Shown here: piece by piece, positions 36,946 through 45,261 of the stretch
Layout: every line of letters begins with the position of its first letter
How positions within the stretch are numbered: the stretch's first letter is position 1
Source of the DNA: an uncultured Pelagibacteraceae bacterium
Lineage (GTDB): Bacteria > Pseudomonadota > Alphaproteobacteria > Pelagibacterales > Pelagibacteraceae
Direction of reading: 5' to 3'
DNA length: 64,000 bases
Assembly (NCBI GenBank): GCA_902612605.1
Contig: CACMDY010000004.1
Location: 42,443-106,442 of the forward strand
Made by a program: the position numbers and the translations under genes
Notes under the pieces: model-generated
Told to the model about the DNA's origin: nothing
Database searches by the model: none
What the model saw: the letters and a program-made list of their open reading frames with translations, nothing else

Positions 36946-38160
36946 ATGTCAGAAAAAATTTACAGCAATTTTAGGCATTACTTATTGGGATATCTAATAT
37001 TTATCAGCTTCTTATCATTTATTATTTTAGGTAGCACTTTTAATTTAGATACAAACAACAGCGTAGCAGAGTGGATAATTAATTACCAAGGTGGATTTGG
37101 CAGAAGGGGTTTGGCTGGAGAATTACTTCTAAATTTAAGTATTTTATCAAAAATTCATTTAAAAAAAATTATTTTATTTTTTATTTATTTTATTATTTCT
37201 GTTTACCATATTTTTTTATTTAATTTTTTAAGAAAAGTTAAATTTAACTTCTATTTAATTTTAGTTGTACTTTCACCCCTATTTGTAATTTTCCCAATAT
37301 CAGAGTTAGAAGCCCTAGGCAGAAAAGATATTCTTATTCCATTATTTTTTATTATTTTTTGTATGTTGTATGACAAATCTGATTTTGTATTATTAATTTT
37401 TTACCTAATAGCACTTTATTCTTTTCTAATTTTTACACACGAAGTTTCGGTATTTTATTTGCCATTCTTTTACTTATTAATAATATTTAAAATAAGAAAA
37501 TTTAATGTTTTAAATATTCTCTTACTAATAATTGTATCTATATATTTTTTAACAATATTAATTTTATTTATTAAATTCAATCACTCAGAATTTTCAATAA
37601 TTAAAATGTGTGAGATTTTAGAAAATAAATTTGATACTAAATGCGGTTTGGGAGCATATGTTTTAGATAGATCACTTATAGACAATATAAAAGAATTGGG
37701 TGGAATAAAATTTATAGATATTATTAGAGCTGTATTTATATTTTTTCTTGGATCAATTGGCTTATTGATACTATTATTTACAACTAAAAAAAATATATAT
37801 TCAAAAAATATTTTACTTAAAAGTATAAATTTTAAATACATATTCTTTTTTATATTTTTATGTACATTGATACCTTTTTTTATCGCTGTGGATTGGGGAA
37901 GATGGTTTAATTTAAGTTATACGATGTGTGCATTAATATTTATTTTTTGTTTAAAAAATAAAATAATTATCTTAAATAAAGAGAGTAAACTTATATCATT
38001 AGACTTTTTTGAAAAAAAAAAAATCTATTTAGGAATTGTATTATTTATCATATGTTTTAGTTGGAATCCTAAAGCAATATATAGTGATGATATAGGATCT
38101 ATTCCAATTTATAGATCATCAGCTAAAGTTTTTAAAATAATATATAATTCTATTAACTAA
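36946..38160 (+). CDS. polytopic membrane protein of unknown function
   Basis: No family was recognised. It has 404 residues with about ten hydrophobic helices spread over the whole length (for example ~12–33, 75–95, 103–122, 128–144, 148–168, 190–213, 260–280, 300–320 and 355–372). A polar loop after the first helix, WIINYQGGFGRRGLAGELLL, contains a Gly/Arg-rich motif that could be functional. General architecture resembles polysaccharide or lipid-sugar handling membrane proteins, and the next gene is a family 2 glycosyltransferase (convergent, 8-base overlap), so a role in glycan synthesis is a guess. It directly follows the tRNA-Leu/tmRNA locus and is very AT-rich, suggesting a variable region. 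Confidence 0.75.
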   Translation: MSEKIYSNFRHYLLGYLIFISFLSFIILGSTFNLDTNNSVAEWIINYQGGFGRRGLAGELLLNLSILSKIHLKKIILFFIYFIISVYHIFLFNFLRKVKFNFYLILVVLSPLFVIFPISELEALGRKDILIPLFFIIFCMLYDKSDFVLLIFYLIALYSFLIFTHEVSVFYLPFFYLLIIFKIRKFNVLNILLLIIVSIYFLTILILFIKFNHSEFSIIKMCEILENKFDTKCGLGAYVLDRSLIDNIKELGGIKFIDIIRAVFIFFLGSIGLLILLFTTKKNIYSKNILLKSINFKYIFFFIFLCTLIPFFIAVDWGRWFNLSYTMCALIFIFCLKNKIIILNKESKLISLDFFEKKKIYLGIVLFIICFSWNPKAIYSDDIGSIPIYRSSAKVFKIIYNSIN

Positions 38161-38851
38161 ATTTAATTTTTAAGAGACCAATTATATTTCTTAAAATAAT
38201 GCCAAACAAATTTTTAAATTTATAACCTGCCTCGCCACTCTGTCTTTTAAAATGAATTATGGGCACCTCAACAATTTTGTAATTACTTTGTTTACATACT
38301 CCAACAAATCCCCACCAAAATCCCTCTTTCATGTATAGTAATTTTTTTTTGTCCATACTTAAATATAAATTCTTTGAACCAATTACAAATGGGCAGCTTG
38401 GGTCTCGAAGTTTAGAATTAAATATTAAATCATGAAATAATTTAAATATTTTACTATATAAAATTCTGTTAAATGGATCTCTTCTAGGGTTTCTATAACC
38501 CATTAAAAATTCTTTATTAGATGGAAAATTATTAAGATTTTCGATTAATGAAGTTACTTTAATTTGATTATCACTGTCTGTACATAATATATAATTTTTT
38601 GTGGAAGCATAAATCCCATCTATAACTGCTTTAGAATAACCTCTTTTATCATTTTGACTTAAATTTATTATTGGAAACTTTTTTCCAAGCTGAATGATAA
38701 GTTCTTTAGTACCGTCTGTGCTTCCATCCTCTACAATAACAAATTCGTGCTCTAATTGATGACTTGATAGCGTGTTATGCCAACTTGAAATTAGTTCCTC
38801 TAAATTATTTTTCTCATTATGTACAGGAAAGACAATGGAGATACTTTTCAT
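38153..38851 (-). CDS. family 2 glycosyltransferase
   Basis: GT-A fold sugar transferase of 232 residues. The N-terminal ISIVFPVHNEKNNLEELI, nucleotide-binding VEDGSTDGTKELI and the metal-binding CTDSDNQI (DxD-like) are visible, then GYRNPRRDPFNR and a terminal region GEAGYKFKNLFGI, similar to dolichol- or undecaprenyl-phosphate sugar transferases. There is no C-terminal membrane anchor. It is convergent with the orphan membrane protein and overlaps it by 8 bases; the upstream 88-base gap is shared with divergent thyX. The donor and acceptor are unknown. Confidence 0.88.
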   Translation of the reverse strand: MKSISIVFPVHNEKNNLEELISSWHNTLSSHQLEHEFVIVEDGSTDGTKELIIQLGKKFPIINLSQNDKRGYSKAVIDGIYASTKNYILCTDSDNQIKVTSLIENLNNFPSNKEFLMGYRNPRRDPFNRILYSKIFKLFHDLIFNSKLRDPSCPFVIGSKNLYLSMDKKKLLYMKEGFWWGFVGVCKQSNYKIVEVPIIHFKRQSGEAGYKFKNLFGIILRNIIGLLKIKFS

Positions 38852-38939
38852 TAATACTATCTAAAGTTGTAAAATTTAATTTTTTTTAGTTATCTTAAAT
38901 TGAAAATTAAATAATTTTATATATTACCATAATACCTAA

Positions 38940-39887
38940 ATGAAATTATCTAAAGATCAAATTAAAGAAATCCAAGACCAGCAAAGTCAGATAAATAAAA
39001 CAAAAAGAGTTACAGCCCCAAAATTAGAGGAAATACTATATGAAGCAATACCTATTTTAGATCATGGTTTTATAAGAGTAGTGGATTATATGGGTGATGA
39101 TACATCTATCGTTCAATCTGCAAGAGTTTCATATGGCAAAGGAACAAAAAAAGTTTCAACAGACGAAGGACTAATAAAATATTTGATGAGACATTGGCAT
39201 AGTACTCCATTTGAGATGTGTGAAATTAAGTATCATATTAAATTACCAATATTTATAGCTAGACAATGGATAAGACATCGTACTGCAAATGTGAATGAAT
39301 ACTCTGCGAGATATTCTATCTTAGATAAAGAGTTTTATTTACCTCACCCTAAGCATCTTGCGGCCCAATCTCAAAGCAATAGACAAGGAAGAGGAGATAT
39401 TTTAGACGAGGAAAAAGCAAAAAAAGTTTTAGATTTATTAAAAGGGGATGCTGAGCAAACTTATAATAATTATGAAACTATGCTTAATGAAAGATATGAT
39501 GGAACTGTGATAGATGAAAACTCAGTTGGACTAGCTAGAGAGCTTGCTAGAATGAACTTAACTTTAAACACTTATACGCAATGGTATTGGAAAACAGATT
39601 TATTGAATCTTATGAATTTTTTGAGGCTGCGAGCAGATCAACATGCCCAGTATGAGATTAGAGCATATGCTGACGCTATGCTAGGTACTGTTAAAAAATG
39701 GGTACCTATAACTTATGAGGCTTTTATGGATTATAGAGTTGGTGGCACAGAAGTTTCTTCAAAAGGAAAAATTATTATTCAAAAACTTATGAAAGGCGAA
39801 AAAGTTTCAATTGACAATTCAGGTTTATCGAAAAGGGAATGGAATGAACTTATGGAAGCTTTTGATCTTAAAGATAGATTGATTTAA
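38940..39887 (+). CDS. thyX: flavin-dependent thymidylate synthase ThyX
   Basis: Makes dTMP from dUMP with methylene-THF, FAD and NADPH, leaving THF rather than dihydrofolate. The ThyX motif appears as [15 protein letters not shown] (RHRxxSxNExSxR type with Ala/Val substitutions), preceded by [51 protein letters not shown] completes the active site region. At 315 residues it is longer than the ~230-residue classical enzyme but normal for alphaproteobacteria. The 3' end overlaps the convergent mrp gene by 20 bases. ThyX reduces the need for dihydrofolate reductase. Confidence 0.96.
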   Translation: MKLSKDQIKEIQDQQSQINKTKRVTAPKLEEILYEAIPILDHGFIRVVDYMGDDTSIVQSARVSYGKGTKKVSTDEGLIKYLMRHWHSTPFEMCEIKYHIKLPIFIARQWIRHRTANVNEYSARYSILDKEFYLPHPKHLAAQSQSNRQGRGDILDEEKAKKVLDLLKGDAEQTYNNYETMLNERYDGTVIDENSVGLARELARMNLTLNTYTQWYWKTDLLNLMNFLRLRADQHAQYEIRAYADAMLGTVKKWVPITYEAFMDYRVGGTEVSSKGKIIIQKLMKGEKVSIDNSGLSKREWNELMEAFDLKDRLI

Positions 39888-40692
39888 CTTTTTCTGCGAA
39901 CTTCAAATAAATTTCAGATATTTTATGCTCTGGTTTACTCTCGACAATAGGTGATCCCAAATCTCCTTGTTTACCAACCTCTGGGTCAATTGGTATTTCA
40001 CCTAGAAAATCTTTTTTAAACTCTTCAGCAGTCTTTTTGACACCACCTTCACCAAAAATCGCATACTTTTTTCCATCATCTCCTACAAAGTGACTCATAT
40101 TATCTATAAGTCCTAATATTTTTACTTTAAGTTTATCAAACATTCTAATACCTCTCTTCACGTCCTGTAAGGCTATCTCTTGGGGTGTAGATATAATTAT
40201 TACACCATCCATGTTTATTTCTTGTGCAAAAGTTAGTTGTGTATCACCAGTTCCTGGAGGCATATCAACAATTAAAAAATCCAAATTTTCCCATAAAACT
40301 TTTTGTGTAAAAGTTTTTATAGCAGATATAACCATTGGACCCCTCCAAATCATTGGAGTTTGTTCATCCGTTAAAAAACCAATTGACATACATTGAATTC
40401 CATATTTTACAATTGGCTTTAATTTTTGCCCATCACTTTCAGGTTTTTCATTTATAGAGAATAATTTTGGCAGTGATGGGCCATATATATCTGCGTCAAG
40501 CAATCCGACATTTAAATCCATTTTTTTTAACGCCAAAGCAAGATTCGAGGCAAATGTTGACTTTCCAACTCCTCCTTTTGCACTTGAAATTGCAATTGTA
40601 AATTTTGTTCCGATAATTGGGTTCCTTCTGAAGGTTTTTGGCTCAGTTTTCGCCTTTGTTGTGTCACTTAAACCTACTTTTTTACTATCCAT
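39868..40692 (-). CDS. mrp: Mrp/ApbC-family P-loop ATPase (Fe-S cluster carrier type)
   Basis: Mrp proteins bind and transfer Fe-S clusters. The deviant Walker [13 protein letters not shown] (K39 and K44), [33 protein letters not shown] and [16 protein letters not shown] are textbook Mrp. The N-terminal DUF59 domain of longer homologues is absent; only ~25 residues precede the P-loop. The CxxC pair that other Mrp proteins carry after 'NMS' is replaced by [13 protein letters not shown] with no cysteines, as in various alphaproteobacterial homologues, so cluster binding must differ or be lost. Divergent from hflK. Confidence 0.93.
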   Translation of the reverse strand: MDSKKVGLSDTTKAKTEPKTFRRNPIIGTKFTIAISSAKGGVGKSTFASNLALALKKMDLNVGLLDADIYGPSLPKLFSINEKPESDGQKLKPIVKYGIQCMSIGFLTDEQTPMIWRGPMVISAIKTFTQKVLWENLDFLIVDMPPGTGDTQLTFAQEINMDGVIIISTPQEIALQDVKRGIRMFDKLKVKILGLIDNMSHFVGDDGKKYAIFGEGGVKKTAEEFKKDFLGEIPIDPEVGKQGDLGSPIVESKPEHKISEIYLKFAEKVKSIYL

Positions 40693-40706
40693 AATTTACC
40701 ATTACC

Positions 40707-40741
40707 TTGTTTTTACTAATAAAGACACTATATAGAGTGTC
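40707..40741 (+). promoter_or_regulatory. candidate hflK promoter with palindrome over the -10 box
   Basis: TTGTTT at 40707–40712, a 16-base spacer and TATATA at 40729–40734 precede hflK, with a predicted start near 40741, only about 6 bases before the ATG at 40747. An 18-base inverted repeat, GACACT (40724–40729), 6-base centre, AGTGTC (40736–40741), straddles the -10 box and could be an operator. Pattern only. Confidence 0.4.
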
Positions 40742-40746
40742 GTATT

Positions 40747-41838
40747 ATGAGTGATTTTAGAAATCAAAGCCCGTGGGGAACACCTCCAGGAGGAGGAGGA
40801 AGTGGTAATGGTGGATTTAGAAAAGGTCCTACTCCCCCAAATATTGATGAAGTTATAAGCAAACTACAATCAATAATAAACAGATTTTTAGGCGGCGGTA
40901 AAGGTGGTGCTAAGCCGATAATAATTGGTCTTATAATTCTTTTGGTTGTTTGGACTTTAAGTGGTCTTTATAGAGTTTTACCCGATGAACAAGGCGTTGT
41001 ATTAAGATTTGGAAAATTTGTTAAAACTACACAGCCTGGATTAAATTACCATCTCCCTTTTCCAATTGAAAATGTATTAACCCCAAAAGTTACAAAAGTT
41101 AATCGAATGGATATTGGATTTAGGTCAGAAAGAGACAGTGGATTTTCCTCAGGCGGAGTTGCAGACGTTCCAGAAGAAAGTTTAATGTTAACAGGTGATG
41201 AAAACATAGTTAACATAGACTTTTCAGTATTTTGGGTAATCAAAGATGCAGGGAATTTTTTATTTAAAATTCAAGATCCAGAAGGAACAGTTAAAGCAGC
41301 TGCAGAAACAGCGATGAGAGAGGTTATTGCACGATCTGATATTCAACCAATTCTGACTGAAGGTAGATCTCTCATTGAAGCTGATACTCAAGAAATAATT
41401 CAAAAAATTTTAGACGAATACACAAGTGGAATTCAAATTACACAAGTTCAAACCCAAAAAGCCGATCCACCAGACCAAGTTATTGATGCATTTAGAGATG
41501 TCCAGGCAGCTAGAGCGGATATGGAAAGATCTAAAAACGAAGCAGAAGCATATGCTAACGATGTAATTCCAAGAGCACGAGGAGAGGCTGCAAAAATTTT
41601 ACAAGCAGCAGAAGCTTATAAAAAAGAAGTTGTTGCTAAGGCAGAAGGAGAAGCAAGTAGATTTTTATCAATATATAATGAGTATGCAAAAGCTAAAAAA
41701 GTAACTCAAGAAAGAATGTATCTTGAGACAATGGAAGAAGTATTAGCTGATATTAATAAAATAATAATTGACAAAAATTCGGGTGAAGGCGTAGTACCAT
41801 ATTTACCATTACAAGAATTAAAGACAGGGACTAACTAA
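40747..41838 (+). CDS. hflK: HflK, FtsH-associated SPFH membrane protein
   Basis: With HflC forms a large periplasmic cage around FtsH and modulates its proteolysis. The Gly/Pro-rich N-terminus (1–~50, NQSPWGTPPGGGGSGNGG) and the single membrane helix (~58–75) are typical. The SPFH/PHB domain includes YRVLPDEQGVVLRFGKFVKTTQPG and continues to a long coiled coil with ADMERSKNEAEAYANDVIPR and ARGEAAKILQAAEAYKKEVV. At 363 residues it is normal. Followed one base later by hflC. FtsH is encoded at 9.6 kb in the same window but in a separate unit. Confidence 0.96.
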   Translation: MSDFRNQSPWGTPPGGGGSGNGGFRKGPTPPNIDEVISKLQSIINRFLGGGKGGAKPIIIGLIILLVVWTLSGLYRVLPDEQGVVLRFGKFVKTTQPGLNYHLPFPIENVLTPKVTKVNRMDIGFRSERDSGFSSGGVADVPEESLMLTGDENIVNIDFSVFWVIKDAGNFLFKIQDPEGTVKAAAETAMREVIARSDIQPILTEGRSLIEADTQEIIQKILDEYTSGIQITQVQTQKADPPDQVIDAFRDVQAARADMERSKNEAEAYANDVIPRARGEAAKILQAAEAYKKEVVAKAEGEASRFLSIYNEYAKAKKVTQERMYLETMEEVLADINKIIIDKNSGEGVVPYLPLQELKTGTN

Positions 41839-41839
41839 A

Positions 41840-42709
41840 ATGAAAGCTGGAAAATTTTTATTACCAATAATTATACTAATAGCTGCAACAATTTACTTTT
41901 CTGTTTTTATTGTTAAAGAGGTTAACCAAGCAATTGTTCTTCAATTTGGAGATCCTAAAAGAATTATATCCAAACCTGGAATTAATTTTAAAATTCCATT
42001 CATACAAAATGTTGTATTTTTGGATAAAAGAATTTTAAATCTTGATACTCCACCAGAAGAGGTCATTGCATCAGACCAAAAAAGACTTATTGTCGATGCC
42101 TTTGCAAGATTTCAAATAATCGATCCTCTTAAATTTTATATATCTGTTGGAAATGAAAGAGTTGCAAGATCGAGATTGGCTACAATTATTAATTCTAGAA
42201 TAAGAAACGTGCTTGGCCAACAAGAACTGCAAACACTTTTATCAGAAGACAGAACAAAACAGATGTCTCTAATTCAAGAAGGTGTAAATAATGAAGCAGA
42301 AAATTTTGGTATAAGTATTGTTGATGTTAGAATTAAAAGAGCAGACCTTCCTCAAGCAAACAGTGATGCAATTTTTAGAAGAATGCAAACTGAAAGGGAA
42401 AGAGAGGCAAAAGAATTTAGAGCGAAAGGTGCAGAGATGGCAGTAACAATTACCTCAACTGCTGACAAAGAAGTAACCGTTATACTCGCAGATGCACAAA
42501 AGAAATCTGAGATTATGAAGGGTGAAGGTGATGGTTTGAAAAACAAGATTTTTGCCGACGCCTTCGGACAAGATCCTGAATTTTTTGCATTTTATAGAGC
42601 TATGCAGGCATACCAAAAAGCTTTAATCGGTGGTGAGACTTCAATGATACTTTCGCCAGATAGTGAATTTTTTAAATTTTTCGGAAATATTGATCAAAAA
42701 GTAGAGTAA
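41840..42709 (+). CDS. hflC: HflC, FtsH-associated SPFH membrane protein
   Basis: Partner of HflK. An N-terminal membrane helix (~5–24) precedes the PHB domain with VKEVNQAIVLQFGDPKRIISKPG, LDTPPEEVIASDQKRLIVDAFARFQI, and the ADLPQANSDAIFRRMQTERERE motif leading into the coiled coil and GEGDGLKNKIFADAFGQDPEFFAFYRAMQAY. At 289 residues it is typical. It ends 5 bases before the DUF2065 gene, so hflK-hflC-DUF2065-degP forms one run. Confidence 0.96.
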   Translation: MKAGKFLLPIIILIAATIYFSVFIVKEVNQAIVLQFGDPKRIISKPGINFKIPFIQNVVFLDKRILNLDTPPEEVIASDQKRLIVDAFARFQIIDPLKFYISVGNERVARSRLATIINSRIRNVLGQQELQTLLSEDRTKQMSLIQEGVNNEAENFGISIVDVRIKRADLPQANSDAIFRRMQTEREREAKEFRAKGAEMAVTITSTADKEVTVILADAQKKSEIMKGEGDGLKNKIFADAFGQDPEFFAFYRAMQAYQKALIGGETSMILSPDSEFFKFFGNIDQKVE

Positions 42710-42714
42710 ATTTC

Positions 42715-42900
42715 ATGAGAGAATTGATCATCGCATTTGGTCTATTCCTTTTTATTGAAGGTATTCTTTACGCCATATTTCCATCAAAAATGAAAAATAT
42801 GATAATGAAATTAAAAGATGCCACTGACAATCAGCTAAGAACTGGTGGATTAATATTTGCAGTGATTGGTTTTTTTATTATTTGGTACTTAAAAAGATGA
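42715..42900 (+). CDS. DUF2065 (YjeT-like) small membrane protein
   Basis: A 61-residue protein with two membrane helices (~3–22 and ~42–59) joined by a basic loop. AFGLFLFIEGILYAIFPSKMK and the terminal TGGLIFAVIGFFIIWYLKR match the DUF2065/YjeT family, which in many Proteobacteria is encoded beside hflC. Function is unknown; the conserved placement suggests a link to HflKC. Its stop codon overlaps the degP ATG (ATGA). Confidence 0.85.
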   Translation: MRELIIAFGLFLFIEGILYAIFPSKMKNMIMKLKDATDNQLRTGGLIFAVIGFFIIWYLKR

Positions 42901-44300
42901 GATTCATAAAGATTTTATTCCTAGTATTATTTTCAATTAATATTCAAAATACTTCTAACGCAGCAAATATGCCTGCGTCTTTCGCAGATCTAGCTGAAAA
43001 ATTAATGCCATCAGTAGTAAATATTTCTACTACAACAACTATAACCACTAGGTCGAATCCATTTCCATTTGAATTTCCTCCAGGTTCTCCTTTTGAAGAT
43101 ATGTTCAAAGATTATGGAACGCCGCAAAAGAGACAGACAAGTGCCCTTGGATCTGGCTTTATAATAGATGAAAAAGGAATTGTTATTACAAATAATCACG
43201 TGATACAGGGTGCAGAAGATGTTTTTGTTAGAGTTAATGGTGAAAAAAATATAAAGGCAAAAGTAATTGGAGCTGATCCTGGTATGGATTTGGCAGTGCT
43301 TCAAATAGAGTCGGATCAGAAATTTACACCAGTCAAGTTTGCAGACTCTGATACCGCAAGAATTGGTGATTGGGTTATTGCGATTGGAAATCCATTTGGC
43401 TTAGGTGGAACGGTCACAGCAGGAATAATCTCCGCAAGAAACAGAAGTATTGGTCTTTCTAGATATGAAGACTACATTCAAACTGATGCATCAATTAACC
43501 AAGGTAATTCAGGTGGACCATTGTTTAATATGGATGGAGATGTAGTTGGAATTAATACAGCAATATTAGGTCAATCAGGTTCAATTGGAATTGGTTTTGC
43601 AATACCTTCAAATAGTGCACAAAAAGTAATTAATCAATTAATTGAATTTGGTGAAACTAAAAGAGGATGGTTAGGTGTAAGAATTCAAACAGTTACAAAA
43701 GATATTGCAGATGTTGAAAAATTAGATGAACCAATAGGAGCACTTGTTGCAAGTGTTGCCGAAAATAGTCCATCAGATAAGGGAGGAATTAAAGCTGGAG
43801 ACATAATTTTAGAATTTGATGGTAAAAAAATTAATGAAATGAGTGAGCTTCCGAGAATAGTGGCTGAAACAGAAGTTGGAAAAAAAGTAAAACTAAAAGT
43901 GTGGAGAAATAAACGTGAAATAACTAAGGAAATTATACTTGGAAGACTAGAAACATCTGAAGACTTTAAATCGCAAGGTTTGGTAACAGAAAAACCTAAA
44001 GAAGATGCAATAGAAGGTTTGAAAATAAAAGTGAGATTGCTAAATAAAGATGACATTAAAGAAAGAAATTTACCAAAAAATACAACAGGATTAGTTATCA
44101 CAGAAATCGATAAAGACAGCCCAGTTAACTATCTTCAAGTAAATAATATTATTGTTGAAGCACAAAAGAAAAAGATCAACACCATTGGTGATCTAGATAA
44201 CATTGTAAAACTAGCTCTAAAAAGTAATGATAAAAGTTTACTAATTGCAATTTACAATAACAATAACCAAAGACGATATATTGGTGTTAAACTAAATTAA
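42897..44300 (+). CDS. degP: DegP/HtrA-family periplasmic serine protease
   Basis: Envelope quality-control protease and chaperone. A signal peptide (~1–22, FIKILFLVLFSINI core, cleavage near SNAAN) precedes the trypsin-like domain with catalytic triad H101 (TNNHVIQGA), D131 (GMDLAVLQI) and S205 (NQGNSGGPLF). A first PDZ domain (~275–355, GALVASVAENSPSDKGGIKAGD) and a second, diverged PDZ (~375–467) follow. I chose the ATG at 42897, which overlaps the preceding stop as ATGA, over the ATG 15 bases upstream. The 467 residues are full length. It ends one base into miaA. Confidence 0.95.
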   Translation: MRFIKILFLVLFSINIQNTSNAANMPASFADLAEKLMPSVVNISTTTTITTRSNPFPFEFPPGSPFEDMFKDYGTPQKRQTSALGSGFIIDEKGIVITNNHVIQGAEDVFVRVNGEKNIKAKVIGADPGMDLAVLQIESDQKFTPVKFADSDTARIGDWVIAIGNPFGLGGTVTAGIISARNRSIGLSRYEDYIQTDASINQGNSGGPLFNMDGDVVGINTAILGQSGSIGIGFAIPSNSAQKVINQLIEFGETKRGWLGVRIQTVTKDIADVEKLDEPIGALVASVAENSPSDKGGIKAGDIILEFDGKKINEMSELPRIVAETEVGKKVKLKVWRNKREITKEIILGRLETSEDFKSQGLVTEKPKEDAIEGLKIKVRLLNKDDIKERNLPKNTTGLVITEIDKDSPVNYLQVNNIIVEAQKKKINTIGDLDNIVKLALKSNDKSLLIAIYNNNNQRRYIGVKLN

Positions 44301-45220
44301 TGGACTTAAAGTCCAAAATAATTCTTATTTCAGGACCAACAGCATCTGGAAAATCAAAATTTGCTATTCAGCTTGCAAAAAAAATAAATGGAGAAGTTAT
44401 AAACGCAGATAGCATGCAAATATTCAAAGAATTAAAAATTCTTACAGCAAGACCACAGCGAAATGATTTAAAAAATATAAAACATCATTTATATGGGTTT
44501 AAAAGTGTAAAGAACAATTATTCTACGGGAAATTGGCTTAAAGATGCCAAAAAAAAAATTAATAATATTAAGAAAAAGAACAAAATTCCAATTCTTGTTG
44601 GAGGAACTGGTTTGTATTTCAAAGCACTTATCGATGGTATAGTTAAAATTCCTGATATTCCACTAACTATTCGAAATAGAGTAAGAAAAAAGCAATCAAA
44701 AATAGGACAAATTAAATTTTACTCTGAGCTTATTAAGCTAGACCCGCTTTGCAAAAAAAAAATTAACGAAAATGATACACAAAGATCAATAAGAGCTTAT
44801 GAAGTAAAAAAGTTTACGAATAAATCTTTGTTTGATTGGTATAATGAAACATATTCTGATTTTACTCAAGACAATTTCATAAAGTTATATATTGATTATC
44901 CAAGAGATAAGTTACTTGAGAGAATTTCCTTAAGAACAAGTGAAATGTTGAGAGATGGGGCACTGAAAGAGGCTAAGAGGTTTTATAAATTAAGAATAAA
45001 GAAAGATTTATCATCTAATAAAGTTATTGGTCTAGGTGAGATTAAAGATTATCTGGAAAAAAGAATAAATCTTAATGAACTTAAAGAAAAAATATCAATA
45101 AAAACAAGGCAATATGCTAAGAGACAGTCTACATGGGCAAGAGGACAAATGTCTGATTGGCAAAAAATAAAATTTGATAGAGTAAAATCTTTTATAAAAA
45201 AATTTCCTAAATCTGCATAG
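44300..45220 (+). CDS. miaA: tRNA dimethylallyltransferase MiaA
   Basis: Adds a dimethylallyl group to A37 of UNN-reading tRNAs. The P-loop ISGPTASGKSKFA is at residues ~9–21, followed by GEVINADSMQIFKELKILTARP, HHLYGFKSV, IPILVGGTGLYFKALIDG, NDTQRSIRAYEV and the C-terminal KTRQYAKRQSTWARGQM, all diagnostic. The length of 306 residues is normal. The ATG overlaps the degP stop by one base. In alphaproteobacteria miaA commonly precedes the ilv genes as here. Confidence 0.97.
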   Translation: MDLKSKIILISGPTASGKSKFAIQLAKKINGEVINADSMQIFKELKILTARPQRNDLKNIKHHLYGFKSVKNNYSTGNWLKDAKKKINNIKKKNKIPILVGGTGLYFKALIDGIVKIPDIPLTIRNRVRKKQSKIGQIKFYSELIKLDPLCKKKINENDTQRSIRAYEVKKFTNKSLFDWYNETYSDFTQDNFIKLYIDYPRDKLLERISLRTSEMLRDGALKEAKRFYKLRIKKDLSSNKVIGLGEIKDYLEKRINLNELKEKISIKTRQYAKRQSTWARGQMSDWQKIKFDRVKSFIKKFPKSA

Positions 45221-45225
45221 ATTGC

Positions 45226-45255
45226 TTGACCTATTAGCACAACTTCAGCTAGATT
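45226..45255 (+). promoter_or_regulatory. candidate promoter of the ilvI-ilvH-ilvC operon
   Basis: TTGACC (45226–45231), an 18-base spacer and TAGATT (45250–45255) lie just before ilvI. The ATG at 45262 is 6 bases after the -10 box, so transcription would start at or next to the first codon and the mRNA could be leaderless. Only 41 bases separate miaA and ilvI, so no longer attenuator leader fits here. Confidence 0.45.
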
Positions 45256-45261
45256 GTCTGA

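Noticed and set aside
42882..42896. Upstream ATG for degP
   Set aside because: It adds MVLKK before a complete signal peptide and overlaps the DUF2065 end by 19 bases; the ATGA overlap at 42897 is the simpler start.
43685..44101. 138-residue minus-strand open frame inside degP
   Set aside because: Antisense to the PDZ region of a well-supported gene, with typical Ser/Phe-rich shadow composition.
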